Translations under genes and position numbers: made by a program
In this document: one piece after another, positions 1 to 8,907 of the stretch
Position numbering within the stretch: the stretch's first letter is position 1
Layout of the letters: each line of letters starts with the position of its first letter
Notes under the pieces: generated by a model
The model's database searches: none
The model's input: only the letters and a program-made list of their open reading frames with translations
What the model was told of the DNA's origin: nothing
NCBI GenBank assembly: GCA_026982475.1
Contig: JALSHB010000185.1
Coordinates: 1 to 46,444 of the forward strand
Source: Chromatiales bacterium
Lineage (GTDB): Bacteria; Pseudomonadota; Gammaproteobacteria; SZUA-152
Direction: 5' to 3'
Length of the DNA stretch: 46,444 nucleotides

Positions 1-3000
1 TTCGGTGGCGTCGGTGAGGGCCCGGGTGCTGCCGAGGCCGTCGTAGTGGTAGTAGTGTGTGGCGGCTCCTCGGTGCTGGCTGAGGAGGTCGTCGCCGTGG
101 GTGTAGGCGACGATGAGGGTGTTGGCGGCGTCGCGTTCTTCGAGGACCTGGGCGTAGGCGCGGTTGGGGTCGACGAGGTAGGCGGTGGTGGCGCCGTTGA
201 CGGTCTGGCTTTGGCGGATGCCGTCGGCGTCGTAGGTGTAGGTGATGGTGTCGCTGGCGGTGTGGACGCGGATGAGGCGGTTTTCGGCGTCGTAGGCGTA
301 GGTGGTGAGGCTGCCGTCGTCCTTGCCGAGGGTGTTGCCGTTGGCGTCGTAGCTGTAGGTGGTGCTGCCTTCGCTCTGCAGGCGGTCGTTGGCGTCGTAG
401 CTGTAGTTGACGGTGAGCAGGCTGTCGATGGTCTTGCTGAGGCGGTTGCCGACCCGGTCGTAGACGTAGTCGATCTGGCTGTTGCCGTGCAGGGGGTCGG
501 TGACGGTTTCGCGGGTGAGGCGGTAGAGGGCGTCGTAGGTGTAGTCGATGCGGCGGCCGTTTTCGTCGATGCGCAGGCGGTTGCCGGCGGCGCCGAGGGT
601 GTATTGGTAGCTGGTGATGAGGCTGCCGTCGCTTCTGCGGTTTTCGAGCCGGGTGAGGCGGTTGAGGGGGTCGTAGGTGTAGGTGGTGTTGGTGCCGTTG
701 GGGTGGCGGACGCTGGCGCGGTTGCCGTTGGCGTCGTAGCCGTAGGTGGTGGTGCCGCCGTCGCGGTCGGTGACGCTGGCGAGGCGGTTGAGGGCGTCAA
801 AGCCGTAGGTGGTGGCGCCGGCGGGGGTGGTGACGCGGGTGCGGTTGCCGGCGGCGTCGTAGGCGTAGGCGATGTAGCGGCCATCGGGGTAGTCGATGCG
901 GGTGAGGCGGTCTCGGTTGTCGTAGTGGTAGCGGGTGAGGCCGCGGCTGTCGGTGACGGTGTCGCGTTTGCCGGTGGCGGTGTAGGTGTAGCTGACGGTG
1001 CTGCCGTCGGGGTAGGTCTTGCGGATCAGGCGGTTGCGGCTGTCGTGGGCGTAGGTGGTGGTGTCGCCGTTGAAGTCGGTGTGGCTGAGCTTGTTGCCGT
1101 TGGCGTCCCAGGTGAAGGTTTCGCGCTGGCCCAGCGGGAGGGTGCGGCTGAGGACGTTGCCGGCGTTGTCGTAGGTCCAGCGTGTGGTGCGGCCTTCGGC
1201 GTCGGTCTGGGTGAGTTTGTTGCCGAGGGCGTCGTAGGTGTAGGTGGTCTGGCCGCCGAGGGCGTCGGTGACCTGGGTGAGGCGGCCGAGGGCGTCGTAG
1301 GCGTAGTGGGTGGTGACGCCGGCCTGATCGGTCTCGGCGGTCTTGCGGCCGAGGGCGTCGTAGGTGATGTTGATTTCGGTGCCGTCGGGGAAGACCGTTT
1401 TGATGCGGCGGTTGAGGGCGTCGAAGACGTATTGGGTGGTATTGCCGCGGGCGTCGGTGACGGCGGTCTGGTTGCCGTTGGCGTCATAGGTGTAGTCGGT
1501 CTGGTTGCCGAGGGGGTCGATGACGCGGGTGCGGCGGCCGGCGGCGTCGTATTGGTACTGGGTGGTGTTGCCGCGGGCGTCGGTGACGCTGATCAGGCGG
1601 CCGGCGGCGTCGTAGGCGTTGCTGAGCTGGCTGCCGTCGGCGTAGGTGGTCTGGATGAGGCGCTTGAGGGCGTCGTAGGCGTAGGTGGTGGTGTTGCCGG
1701 CCTGGTCGGTCTCGCTGACCTTGTTGCCTTCGGCGTCATAGCTGGCGCGGGTTTCGGTGCCGTCCGGGAAGCGGGTGCGGATGAGGTTGCCGCGCGCGTC
1801 GTAGTCGAATTCGGTGCGGTTGCCGCTCCTGTCGACCTGGGCGGAGACCTTGCCGAGGGCGTTGTATTCGGTGACGGCGGTGTGGCCTTCGCCGTCGGTC
1901 TCGGCGATGACGCGGTTGGCGGCGTCATAGGCCTTGCGGGTGGTGACGGTGACGGGGGTGCCGCCGTCGAGGCGGGTGCGGGTTTCTTCGAGGGGATTGC
2001 CGTTGGCGTCGTAGACGTAGCTGACGGTATTGCCGAGTGCGTCGGTTTCGGTCAGCTTGTTGCCGCTGGCGTCGTAGGTGAAGGTGGTGGCGGCGCCGCT
2101 CTCATCGACCATGCTGGTGATGTTGCCGCTGCCATCGAAGCCCATGCTGCGGCTGTTGCCGAGGGGGTCGGTGGTCTGGGTCAGGTTGCCGCGGCTGTCA
2201 TAGGTATTGGCGGTGACGTTGCCGTTCTTGTCGGTGGTCGTCAGCAGCTGGTTGCGGCTGTTGAAGCTGCGCGTGATGGTGTTGCCGAGGGGGTCGGTCT
2301 CGGTGAGCGGGTTGTCATTGACGTCGAAGGTCTTGGTGACGGTGTTGCCCAGCGGGTCGGTCTTCGACAGTTCGTTGCCGCGGCTGTCGTGGCTGTAGGT
2401 GGTGGTGTTGCCCTGGGCATCGGTCTGCGCCGTGACGTAGCCGTTGTCGTCATAGGCCACGATGGTGACGTTGCCGAGGCGGTCGCGGATCACTTCCTGG
2501 CGCCCCGCCACGTCGTGGGTCAGCTCGATGCGGTTGCCATCGGCGTCTTCGGTGGCGATGAGGCGGCCTTCATCGTTGTAGATGTTGCGCGCCGGGGTGA
2601 TGCCGCGGGGGTCGATGTATTCGGTGAGCGCATGATTGCGGTTGTAGCGGTGGCGGGTGACTTCACCCAGTTGGTTGGTGACGGACTCCAGGTCGCCATT
2701 GACGTTGTAGGCATAGTCGATGACATTGCCGTTGGGATCGGTGATGCGGGTGATGCGGCCCTGGCCGTCACGATCGAAGGTGACGCCCTTGCCCGAGGAG
2801 TGGGTGATGCCGCTGGACGAATAGGTCAGGGTATTGCCATTGGGGTCCGTGACGGTGCGGATACCGAAGTTCTGGTCCAGTTCGTAGACGTAGCCTTCGG
2901 CCGTGGTGAGGGTGTAGCGGCTTGGGTCATAGACGTCGAACAGGAAGGTTTCAAGCAATCTGCCGCCGTTGTACCAAAGCTGGCCAACACTTTGCGGCAC

Positions 3001-5538
3001 CAGGGTTGAGCTGGATCCCGCCTGGGCGGTAAACACGGGGGTGACATACTGCAAAGGAACCAGCAGCTGGCAACGAGGGCTGACCCCCATGTTGAATTTT
3101 TCCACCTTGCCACCCGGCAGGGTGACCGTCACCACATGGGCGCCAACCGGCTCGACACAGTAATTGGGGAAGAACCCGCCGCTGGCCGTCTGCGTCCAGT
3201 TGAGACCGAGCCTGATGTTTTCCTCTACCTTGACGTCCTGATAGTCGATGCTCCAGCCATAACCGAAGTCACTGCTGCCAAAGCGCTTGCGCGTGTCATA
3301 GGTGCGGTTGATGGTGATGGGAATGCCCGCTACGGGAATGGAAAGATCTTCCACGGTGAAGGAGAAATTGCCCACTTTCATGTCACCGCTGACCTGATAC
3401 TGGACAACCGTCGAACTCTGCAGGCCATTAACGTCGGTGACGATCAGGGCGACATCATAGATACCGTTTTCGAGCTGGGTGGGGTCGAAGACACCGAGCA
3501 CATCATCGATGACCGGCAAGGTGCCACGCGCAATCTCCGTGTATTGATTCTGGTCAGCGGGCGAAATCATCAGCTGGTACTGCGCGAGGTTCACGTCATT
3601 CGCCGTCCCGATGACATTCACTGGAGCCGTTATCTCGCTATCGGTCACCGGCGTCGAGATGATCGCCGTTGGCGCCGTGGTATCGGCGGGATCCCGCACG
3701 CTGAAATAGCTCTCCCGGTCAACCAGCTCCTCACTGTCGCTGGCCGTGGCGCGCAACTGATGCGAACCAATGGTGGTACCCGTCAGCGTGACCTGATTTG
3801 CTGCATCGAGCAGAACAGGGGCACCATCAACGAAGAGTTCAAGGCTCACCCCGCCGGCGCCACCGGTGCTGCTGACAGTAACCGTGGTCGTCCCACCGAC
3901 ATCAATGATTTGTGGTGATACGGAAATAAAGACATCAAGGGGAAGGCCTGAAGTGGCCGGGCCACTGGAGACCACCAAGTCCACGGCGCTGCCGGCGGCA
4001 ACGGAGGCGCCGGCGGCAGGATTCTGGCTGATCACATTGCCCGCCGGCACGGTGTCGCTGTTTTGGGTCGCGACGCCACCAACCGTCAGGCCGGCACCCG
4101 TGATGGCCGCTTCAGCGGCAGCTTGCGGCTGGCCAACGACACCCGGCACCAGCACCGGCGCAGGGCCGTCGGAGACCACCAGGTCCACAGCGCTTCCGGC
4201 GGCAACGGATATGCCCGCTGCCGGGTTCTGGCTGATGACCGTGCCGGCGGGCACAGTGTCGCTGTATTGATTGGTGACGCTACCAACTACCAATCCAGCG
4301 CCGGTGATGGCCGCTTCAGCCGCGGCCTGGGTCTGACCAACAACGCCCGGCACCAGCACCGGCGCGGGACCGTCGGAGACCACCAGGTCCACAGCGCTGC
4401 CGGCGGCAACGCTGGCGCCGGCCGCAGGACTCTGGCTGATCACATTGCCAGCAGGCACAGTGTCGCTGTTTTGGGTAGTAACGTTGCCAACAGTCAGGCT
4501 AGCGCCCGTGATGGCTGCTTCAGCCGCAGCCTGGGTCTGACCAACAACACCCGGCACCAAGACGGGTGCAGGACCATCGGAGACCACCAGATCCACAGCG
4601 CTGCCGACGGCAACGGATATGCCCGCTGCCGGGCTCTGGCTGATGACCGTGCCGGCGGGCACGGTGTCGCTGTATTGATTGGTGACGTTACCGACCGTCA
4701 GGCCGGCGCCGGTAATGGCCGCTTCAGCGGCAGCTTGCGGCTGGCCAACGACACCCGGCACCAGCACCGGCGCAGGGCCGTCGGAGACCACCAGGTCCAC
4801 GGCGCTGCCAGCGGCGACGGATACACCCGCAGCCGGGTTCTGGCTGATGACTGTGCCGGCGGGCACGGTGTCGCTGTATTGATTCGTGACGCTACCGACC
4901 GTCAGGCCGGCGCCAGTAATAGCCGCTTCAGCGGCAACTTGCGGTTGGCCAACAACATCCGGCACCGCAACAGGCGCCTCCGTGGCCGTAATGCTGACCG
5001 TGTCGGGCGTGCTATCTGCCTTACCATCATTGACAATCAGCTGGACAATGTAAGTGCCAGCCACATCGGCGACAAAGGACGGGCTGGCTGATTGGGCGTT
5101 TGCCAGCAGCGCTTCACTACCTGCCGGCCGGCTGAGCAGAGACCAGGAAAATGCCAGGGTGTCGCCGTCCGCATCGCTGGAGCCACTCCCGTCCAGACTT
5201 ACAAGATCACCCCTGAAAACACTCTGATCCAGGCCGGCATCGGCCACCGGCACTGTATTGGGGGTAACCGGAGCACAATTTGCCAGGGTGCATTGCGCAA
5301 CACATTGCCGCCCATCAGCGACCGTAATAAATCCGTCACCATCCGCATCCCGGGGATCCTCGGGGCTGCTGGCCGCCGTATTGCGAGCCGCAAAGATCTG
5401 GCCAATATCGATGCGATCAATATCGCCATCATCATCAACGTCGCAGATACGCGCCTGCGCCGACAGACTGCCAAAACTGCTTATCAGCAAGAGCAAAAAG
5501 GCAAAAACCCGGGGGGCTGTCAGATATTTTTTACTCAT
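1..5538 (-). CDS. Secreted dockerin-PKD-PASTA-RHS/YD-repeat protein (3' end outside window)
   Basis: One open frame of 1846 codons runs from ATG 5538 (AAGGAGAG ribosome site about 9 nt upstream) to the window edge; I checked the frame at several points and at position 1. Visible order: Sec signal peptide (about 1-29, ending LSAQA); two calcium-loop motifs, DVDDDGDIDRID and DADGDGFITVAD (about 32-75), as in dockerin type I, followed by clustered Cys; a PKD-like domain (about 95-187); five 68-residue PASTA-like repeats (about 189-527); Ig-like segments; an RHS-type start near M720 (GNFSFTVEDLSIPVAG); then about 900 residues of YD repeats (TYDA/GN). It stops at YYHYDGLGSTRALTDAT, the signature close to the end of RHS cores, so the variable C-terminal tip lies to the left. 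RHS proteins form shells around toxic or enzymatic tips. No PAAR or VgrG-like part is seen; the signal peptide suggests Sec export. Probably co-transcribed with the cohesin-like gene 137 bp upstream. Confidence 0.9.
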   Translation of the reverse strand, partial: MSKKYLTAPRVFAFLLLLISSFGSLSAQARICDVDDDGDIDRIDIGQIFAARNTAASSPEDPRDADGDGFITVADGRQCVAQCTLANCAPVTPNTVPVADAGLDQSVFRGDLVSLDGSGSSDADGDTLAFSWSLLSRPAGSEALLANAQSASPSFVADVAGTYIVQLIVNDGKADSTPDTVSITATEAPVAVPDVVGQPQVAAEAAITGAGLTVGSVTNQYSDTVPAGTVISQNPAAGVSVAAGSAVDLVVSDGPAPVLVPGVVGQPQAAAEAAITGAGLTVGNVTNQYSDTVPAGTVISQSPAAGISVAVGSAVDLVVSDGPAPVLVPGVVGQTQAAAEAAITGASLTVGNVTTQNSDTVPAGNVISQSPAAGASVAAGSAVDLVVSDGPAPVLVPGVVGQTQAAAEAAITGAGLVVGSVTNQYSDTVPAGTVISQNPAAGISVAAGSAVDLVVSDGPAPVLVPGVVGQPQAAAEAAITGAGLTVGGVATQNSDTVPAGNVISQNPAAGASVAAGSAVDLVVSSGPATSGLPLDVFISVSPQIIDVGGTTTVTVSSTGGAGGVSLELFVDGAPVLLDAANQVTLTGTTIGSHQLRATASDSEELVDRESYFSVRDPADTTAPTAIISTPVTDSEITAPVNVIGTANDVNLAQYQLMISPADQNQYTEIARGTLPVIDDVLGVFDPTQLENGIYDVALIVTDVNGLQSSTVVQYQVSGDMKVGNFSFTVEDLSIPVAGIPITINRTYDTRKRFGSSDFGYGWSIDYQDVKVEENIRLGLNWTQTASGGFFPNYCVEPVGAHVVTVTLPGGKVEKFNMGVSPRCQLLVPLQYVTPVFTAQAGSSSTLVPQSVGQLWYNGGRLLETFLFDVYDPSRYTLTTAEGYVYELDQNFGIRTVTDPNGNTLTYSSSGITHSSGKGVTFDRDGQGRITRITDPNGNVIDYAYNVNGDLESVTNQLGEVTRHRYNRNHALTEYIDPRGITPARNIYNDEGRLIATEDADGNRIELTHDVAGRQEVIRDRLGNVTIVAYDDNGYVTAQTDAQGNTTTYSHDSRGNELSKTDPLGNTVTKTFDVNDNPLTETDPLGNTITRSFNSRNQLLTTTDKNGNVTANTYDSRGNLTQTTDPLGNSRSMGFDGSGNITSMVDESGAATTFTYDASGNKLTETDALGNTVSYVYDANGNPLEETRTRLDGGTPVTVTTRKAYDAANRVIAETDGEGHTAVTEYNALGKVSAQVDRSGNRTEFDYDARGNLIRTRFPDGTETRASYDAEGNKVSETDQAGNTTTYAYDALKRLIQTTYADGSQLSNAYDAAGRLISVTDARGNTTQYQYDAAGRRTRVIDPLGNQTDYTYDANGNQTAVTDARGNTTQYVFDALNRRIKTVFPDGTEINITYDALGRKTAETDQAGVTTHYAYDALGRLTQVTDALGGQTTYTYDALGNKLTQTDAEGRTTRWTYDNAGNVLSRTLPLGQRETFTWDANGNKLSHTDFNGDTTTYAHDSRNRLIRKTYPDGSTVSYTYTATGKRDTVTDSRGLTRYHYDNRDRLTRIDYPDGRYIAYAYDAAGNRTRVTTPAGATTYGFDALNRLASVTDRDGGTTTYGYDANGNRASVRHPNGTNTTYTYDPLNRLTRLENRRSDGSLITSYQYTLGAAGNRLRIDENGRRIDYTYDALYRLTRETVTDPLHGNSQIDYVYDRVGNRLSKTIDSLLTVNYSYDANDRLQSEGSTTYSYDANGNTLGKDDGSLTTYAYDAENRLIRVHTASDTITYTYDADGIRQSQTVNGATTAYLVDPNRAYAQVLEERDAANTLIVAYTHGDDLLSQHRGAATHYYHYDGLGSTRALTDATE
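3955..4974 (-). repeat. Five 204-bp tandem repeats encoding PASTA-like domains
   Basis: The marker ggagaccacca recurs at 3967, 4171, 4375, 4579 and 4783, exactly 204 bp apart, inside the RHS gene. Each unit encodes 68 residues beginning VPGVVGQ and containing SDTVPAGTVISQNPAAG, which matches the PASTA pattern (VPDVVG...A...GL...S..VP.G.VI.Q.P..G). The units are very similar at DNA level, with the outermost ones more divergent, so copy number could change by recombination. PASTA domains are best known from Gram-positive Ser/Thr kinases and PBPs; here they more likely act as a stalk or adhesive spacer. Confidence 0.9.
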
Positions 5539-5675
5539 GACGACGGTCTCTCCTTATACCTCAACCTTACACCTCAGCATCTGTTGCTGACTCACAGAGT
5601 GGTTGTTTTTGCGGATTGTCTGCGCAACCGGAACAGGCAGCCCGGTCATTCGGCGTCCGACTATTCCTTCATGAT

Positions 5676-6326
5676 TTAAACCTGAATCCGTGGGTTCAGG
5701 TTAAATGAACTTTTACGGCGCATCAGCCCGGCAAGGCCTGCCGCCAGCAACAATATGCTGGCCGGCTCGGGCAACGCAACTGGCCCGGGAACGACGGTGA
5801 CATAACCACTTCCAGCGTTTACCGGCCCGACAGGCAAGCCAATTTCATCGGCCAGATAGCCACCGGCCATGCCCAGGATGTTTTCGCTGAAGCCCAGCGA
5901 ACTCATCCCGGCCGCCACCGTATCAAAGGTAAGAGAAAACAATAAAAAGTCGCTGACCCCATCCTGAAATGGACTCAGATCGAAAACAAATGCCAGCTCA
6001 GCAATATTTACCTGACCAGCGCTTGGTATCTGAACGTCTTGAAACGAACCCAGGGAGGCGCCCAAGCCAGAACCGAACGCCACGCTGTCCACTGACAACA
6101 CCGAGGAATCATATTCAACATTGAAGTCAAAGGCGCCAATTCTGCTCCCCGCCAGATCGCGCACATAGATATCGACCGTGGCCTGCTGGCCCAGCTCGAC
6201 GTTCTGGCCAGGCGGCTCAAAACTCAACATGACCGCGGAAGCCATGCCGGGACCAAGAACAAGGACAAGCCACGGGACCGAAGAAAGGAGCAAGCGCAAG
6301 GTTTTGGAACTCTGCTTTTTGGTCAC
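5676..6326 (-). CDS. Cohesin-like PEP-CTERM surface protein
   Basis: From GTG 6326 the protein has 216 residues. The N terminus (MTKKQSSKTLRLLL followed by a hydrophobic run ending GMASA) is a Sec signal peptide. The middle (VELGQQATVDIYVRDL, GAFDFNVEYDSSVLSVDSV, FLLFSLTFDT) has the beta-sandwich pattern of cohesin domains. The end (LPEPASILLLAAGLAGLMRRKSS) is a PEP-CTERM sorting signal, processed by exosortase in other bacteria; no exosortase gene is in the window. I chose GTG 6326 over ATG 6374 because the longer form puts 16 polar residues before the signal peptide and has no ribosome site, while GGGGTG precedes the GTG. The last eight residues (NLNPRIQV) are encoded by a dispersed palindrome. 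The next gene downstream carries a dockerin-like module, the usual partner of cohesins. Confidence 0.85.
   Translation of the reverse strand: MTKKQSSKTLRLLLSSVPWLVLVLGPGMASAVMLSFEPPGQNVELGQQATVDIYVRDLAGSRIGAFDFNVEYDSSVLSVDSVAFGSGLGASLGSFQDVQIPSAGQVNIAELAFVFDLSPFQDGVSDFLLFSLTFDTVAAGMSSLGFSENILGMAGGYLADEIGLPVGPVNAGSGYVTVVPGPVALPEPASILLLAAGLAGLMRRKSSFNLNPRIQV
5681..5700 (+). repeat. 20-nt hairpin repeat, copy 1
   Basis: CCTGAATCCGTGGGTTCAGG. It folds as an 8-bp stem (CCTGAATC/GGTTCAGG, one U-G pair) with a four-base loop, extended here by flanking TTTAAA-like arms. It overlaps the 3' end of the PEP-CTERM gene and may serve as its 3' hairpin. Five other copies are listed below. Confidence 0.8.
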
Positions 6327-6715
6327 TGTAAACACCCCGTTTTGATAGCTTTCCGCAGTCTGAAATCGACCCATGTAGAAACTACATCAAGTTGCGGTTA
6401 TGCACTTTTCATGCCTCGACGTGAATTCTGTTTTCACTCAACAGGTTGGCAGATATCGGGATAATATCTTTTCCCGTTATGTAAAAAATTCGACAGCCAC
6501 AGGCCACCACGGAACCCGTACGCCCAACCATAAAGTAGATGGATTTTTATACCATTGCGGCGTGATATCAACCAATAGCCACTAAAACAACCTTTTCATT
6601 TGAACTCCCCCTGGGTGTAAAAAATTTCGACGCCACCCGGCTTGCGGGCAGCGCCGGGGCCGCTTTCTGCTATCCTTGCGGCTCCGAACAAAAAGGCAAA
6701 GGCCCTGACTTTCCG
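6327..6715. other. Divergent intergenic region between the PEP-CTERM gene and ubiD
   Basis: About 390 bp that is clearly more AT-rich than the flanking genes. It holds a sigma-54-like element pointing left (6401-6415), a perfect 6-bp inverted repeat ATGTAG-aaa-CTACAT (6373-6387) near the predicted leftward transcript start, and GATAT/ATATC arms near 6452-6468. A small plus-strand ORF at 6400-6585 has no ribosome site or family resemblance. I see no convincing sigma-70 promoter for ubiD. Confidence 0.5.
6401..6415 (-). promoter_or_regulatory. Sigma-54 (-24/-12) promoter-like element for the PEP-CTERM/RHS pair
   Basis: Read on the minus strand the sequence is GGCATGAAAAGTGCA: GG, ten bases, GC, which is the exact spacing of RpoN promoters (consensus TGGCAC-N5-TTGCA), with about 4/6 and 4/5 matches to the two boxes. 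The start would fall near 6389, about 60 bp before the GTG. PEP-CTERM genes are commonly linked to PrsK/PrsR and sigma-54 control. No enhancer site was recognised. Confidence 0.4.
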
Positions 6716-8209
6716 ATGAAATACCAAGACCTGCGCGACTTCATGGCGCAACTGGAGGCCCGCGGCGAGCTGGTGCGCGTCAGCCATGAAGTCGATCCCA
6801 ATCTCGAAATGACCGAGATCTGCGACCGCACCCTGCGCGCCGGCGGCCCGGCGCTGTTGTTCGAGAACGTCAAGGACTCGGAGATCCCGGTGCTGGCCAA
6901 TCTGTTCGGCACTGCACACCGGGTGGCGCTGGGCATGGGCGAGGAGTCGGTCACCGCGTTGCGCGAGGTGGGCAAGCTGCTGGCCTTCCTCAAGGAGCCG
7001 GACCCACCTAAGGGCATGAAGGACGCCTGGGACAAGCTGCCGGTATTCAAGCAGGTGCTGAACATGGCGCCGAAGGTGGTCAAGCGCCCACCCTGTCAGG
7101 CGGTGGTGATGGAAGGCGAGGACGTGGACCTGTCGAAGCTGCCGATCCAGACCTGCTGGCCGGGCGACGCCGGCCCGCTGATCACCTGGGGGCTGGTGGT
7201 CACCAAGGGCCCCAATAAAGAGAGACAAAATCTGGGCATCTACCGCCAGCAGGTGATCGGCCGCAATCGCGTCATCATGCGCTGGCTGGCGCACCGCGGC
7301 GGCGCGCTGGATTTCCGCGACTGGTGCGAGGCCCATCCGGGCGAGCGCTTCCCCATCGCCGTGGCCCTGGGCGCCGACCCGGCCACCATCCTCGCCGCGG
7401 TGACGCCGGTGCCGGATGCCCTGTCGGAATATGCCTTCGCCGGCCTGCTGCGCGGCGCCAAGACCGAGGTGGCGCAATGCCTGGGCTCGGAGCTGCAGAT
7501 CCCCGCCTCCGCCGAGTTCGTGCTGGAAGGCTATCTGGAGGCCGGCGACGAGGCCGACGAAGGCCCCTTCGGCGATCACACCGGCTACTACAACGAGGTG
7601 GACCGCTTCCCCGTATTCACCATCGAGCGCATCACCCAGCGCCGCGAGCCCATCTACCACAGCACCTACACCGGCCGCCCGCCGGACGAGCCCGCCGTGC
7701 TTGGCGTGGCGCTGAACGAGGTGTTCGTGCCCATCCTGCAGAAGCAGTTCCCGGAGATCGTCGATTTCTACCTGCCGCCCGAGGGCTGTTCCTACCGCTG
7801 GGCCTGCGTGAGCATGAAGAAGCAGTATCCCGGCCACGCCAAGCGGGTGATGCTGGGGGTGTGGTCCTTCCTGCGCCAGTTCATGTACACCAAGTTCGTG
7901 GTGGTGTGCGACAACGACGTGGACATCCGCAACTGGCAGGACGTGATCTGGGCCATGACCACGCGCATGGACCCGGCGCGCGACACCACCATCGTCGAAA
8001 ACACCCCCATCGACTACCTGGACTTCGCCTCGCCGGTGTCCGGCCTGGGCTCGAAGATGGGCTTCGACGCCACCAACAAGTGGCCGGGCGAGACCAACCG
8101 CGAATGGGGCGAGCCGATTCAGATGACTGAAGAAATTCGCCAACGTGTCGATGACATCTGGGACGAACTGGGCATCGAGTTGCCCGAAATACCACGCGGA
8201 CCTCTATAA
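6716..8209 (+). CDS. ubiD: UbiD, 4-hydroxy-3-polyprenylbenzoate decarboxylase
   Basis: 497 residues, the same length as E. coli UbiD and similar end to end ([19 protein letters not shown]...). UbiD removes the ring carboxylate of 4-hydroxy-3-polyprenylbenzoate in ubiquinone synthesis, using prenylated FMN made by UbiX. The cofactor-binding NLGIYRQQV stretch starts at N172 with R177, and the acidic catalytic region reads [15 protein letters not shown] (E282 in the middle). No ubiX or other ubi gene is adjacent. Ubiquinone would feed the respiratory chain, but membership of a shared operon with the following ParA gene (29 bp gap) is only inferred from spacing. Confidence 0.95.
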   Translation: MKYQDLRDFMAQLEARGELVRVSHEVDPNLEMTEICDRTLRAGGPALLFENVKDSEIPVLANLFGTAHRVALGMGEESVTALREVGKLLAFLKEPDPPKGMKDAWDKLPVFKQVLNMAPKVVKRPPCQAVVMEGEDVDLSKLPIQTCWPGDAGPLITWGLVVTKGPNKERQNLGIYRQQVIGRNRVIMRWLAHRGGALDFRDWCEAHPGERFPIAVALGADPATILAAVTPVPDALSEYAFAGLLRGAKTEVAQCLGSELQIPASAEFVLEGYLEAGDEADEGPFGDHTGYYNEVDRFPVFTIERITQRREPIYHSTYTGRPPDEPAVLGVALNEVFVPILQKQFPEIVDFYLPPEGCSYRWACVSMKKQYPGHAKRVMLGVWSFLRQFMYTKFVVVCDNDVDIRNWQDVIWAMTTRMDPARDTTIVENTPIDYLDFASPVSGLGSKMGFDATNKWPGETNREWGEPIQMTEEIRQRVDDIWDELGIELPEIPRGPL

Positions 8210-8238
8210 TCACAGGTCACCGGCAGAAGGGAGCCACG

Positions 8239-8880
8239 ATGCGCACCATCATGTTGTTGAACGCCAAGGGCGGCTGCGGCAAGAGCACCCTGGCCAGCAA
8301 TCTCGCCAGCCACTACGCCACTCAGGGCAAGGCGGTATCGCTGGTGGACCACGACCCGCAGGCCTCCAGCCTGGAATGGCTGGCGGCGCGCCCGGATGAC
8401 GCCGCCCCCATCACCGGCGTCGACGCCACCGCCGAGGGGGCGCGCATCCCGCGCGGTACCGAAATCGCCATCCACGACGCCCCGGCCGGCATCAAGGGCC
8501 GCGAACTCACCGCCCTGGTGCGCCGCGCCGAGACCCTGATCATCCCCGTGTTGCCCTCGCCCATCGACATCCGCGCCGCCTCGCGCTTCATCGGCGAGCT
8601 GCTCACCGTGGGCAAGGTCTCCCGCAAGCAGACCAGGCTGGCGGTGGTGGCCAACCGGGTGCGCGAACACACCCTCGTCTATCAGCGCCTGGAAAAATTC
8701 CTCAACAGTCTCAAGATCCCCTTCGTCGCCAGCCTGCGCGACACCCAGAACTACATCCGCGCCGAGGAACGCGGCCTCGGCCTCTTCGAACTGCCACCCT
8801 CACTGGTGGCGCACGACCTCGAACAATGGGAAGCTCTGCTAAAATGGCTGCGCAGCAAACGCAGCCGGCCACAGACATAG
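8239..8880 (+). CDS. Orphan ParA/MinD-family ATPase
   Basis: 213 residues. A deviant Walker A, KGGCGKST (residues 10-17, with the signature Lys K10), the Walker A' LVDHDPQAS (about 35-43) and IHDAPAG identify the ParA/Soj/MinD family. The protein lacks the N-terminal DNA-binding extension of plasmid type Ia ParA, and no parB or cargo gene is nearby, so its cargo is unknown; small ParAs of this kind place chemoreceptor clusters, carboxysomes, pili or other complexes. GGGAG lies 7 nt before the ATG. It follows ubiD by 29 bp, suggesting shared transcription rather than a shared job. Confidence 0.88.
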   Translation: MRTIMLLNAKGGCGKSTLASNLASHYATQGKAVSLVDHDPQASSLEWLAARPDDAAPITGVDATAEGARIPRGTEIAIHDAPAGIKGRELTALVRRAETLIIPVLPSPIDIRAASRFIGELLTVGKVSRKQTRLAVVANRVREHTLVYQRLEKFLNSLKIPFVASLRDTQNYIRAEERGLGLFELPPSLVAHDLEQWEALLKWLRSKRSRPQT

Positions 8881-8907
8881 CGCCAAGCGCGACACCAGGG
8901 AACCCGC

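Noticed and set aside
46-3009. 987-codon plus-strand frame, rich in Val, Gly and Ala
   Set aside because: It is the antisense shadow of the GC-rich YD repeats; the minus-strand frame gives clear RHS motifs and runs unbroken to the N-terminal signal peptide.
3955-4974. Possible CRISPR-like array because of regular spacing
   Set aside because: Units are 204 bp, fully coding in the RHS frame and similar throughout, without short repeats and unique spacers.
6596-8143. 515-codon minus-strand frame opposite ubiD
   Set aside because: UbiD on the plus strand is full length and unmistakable.
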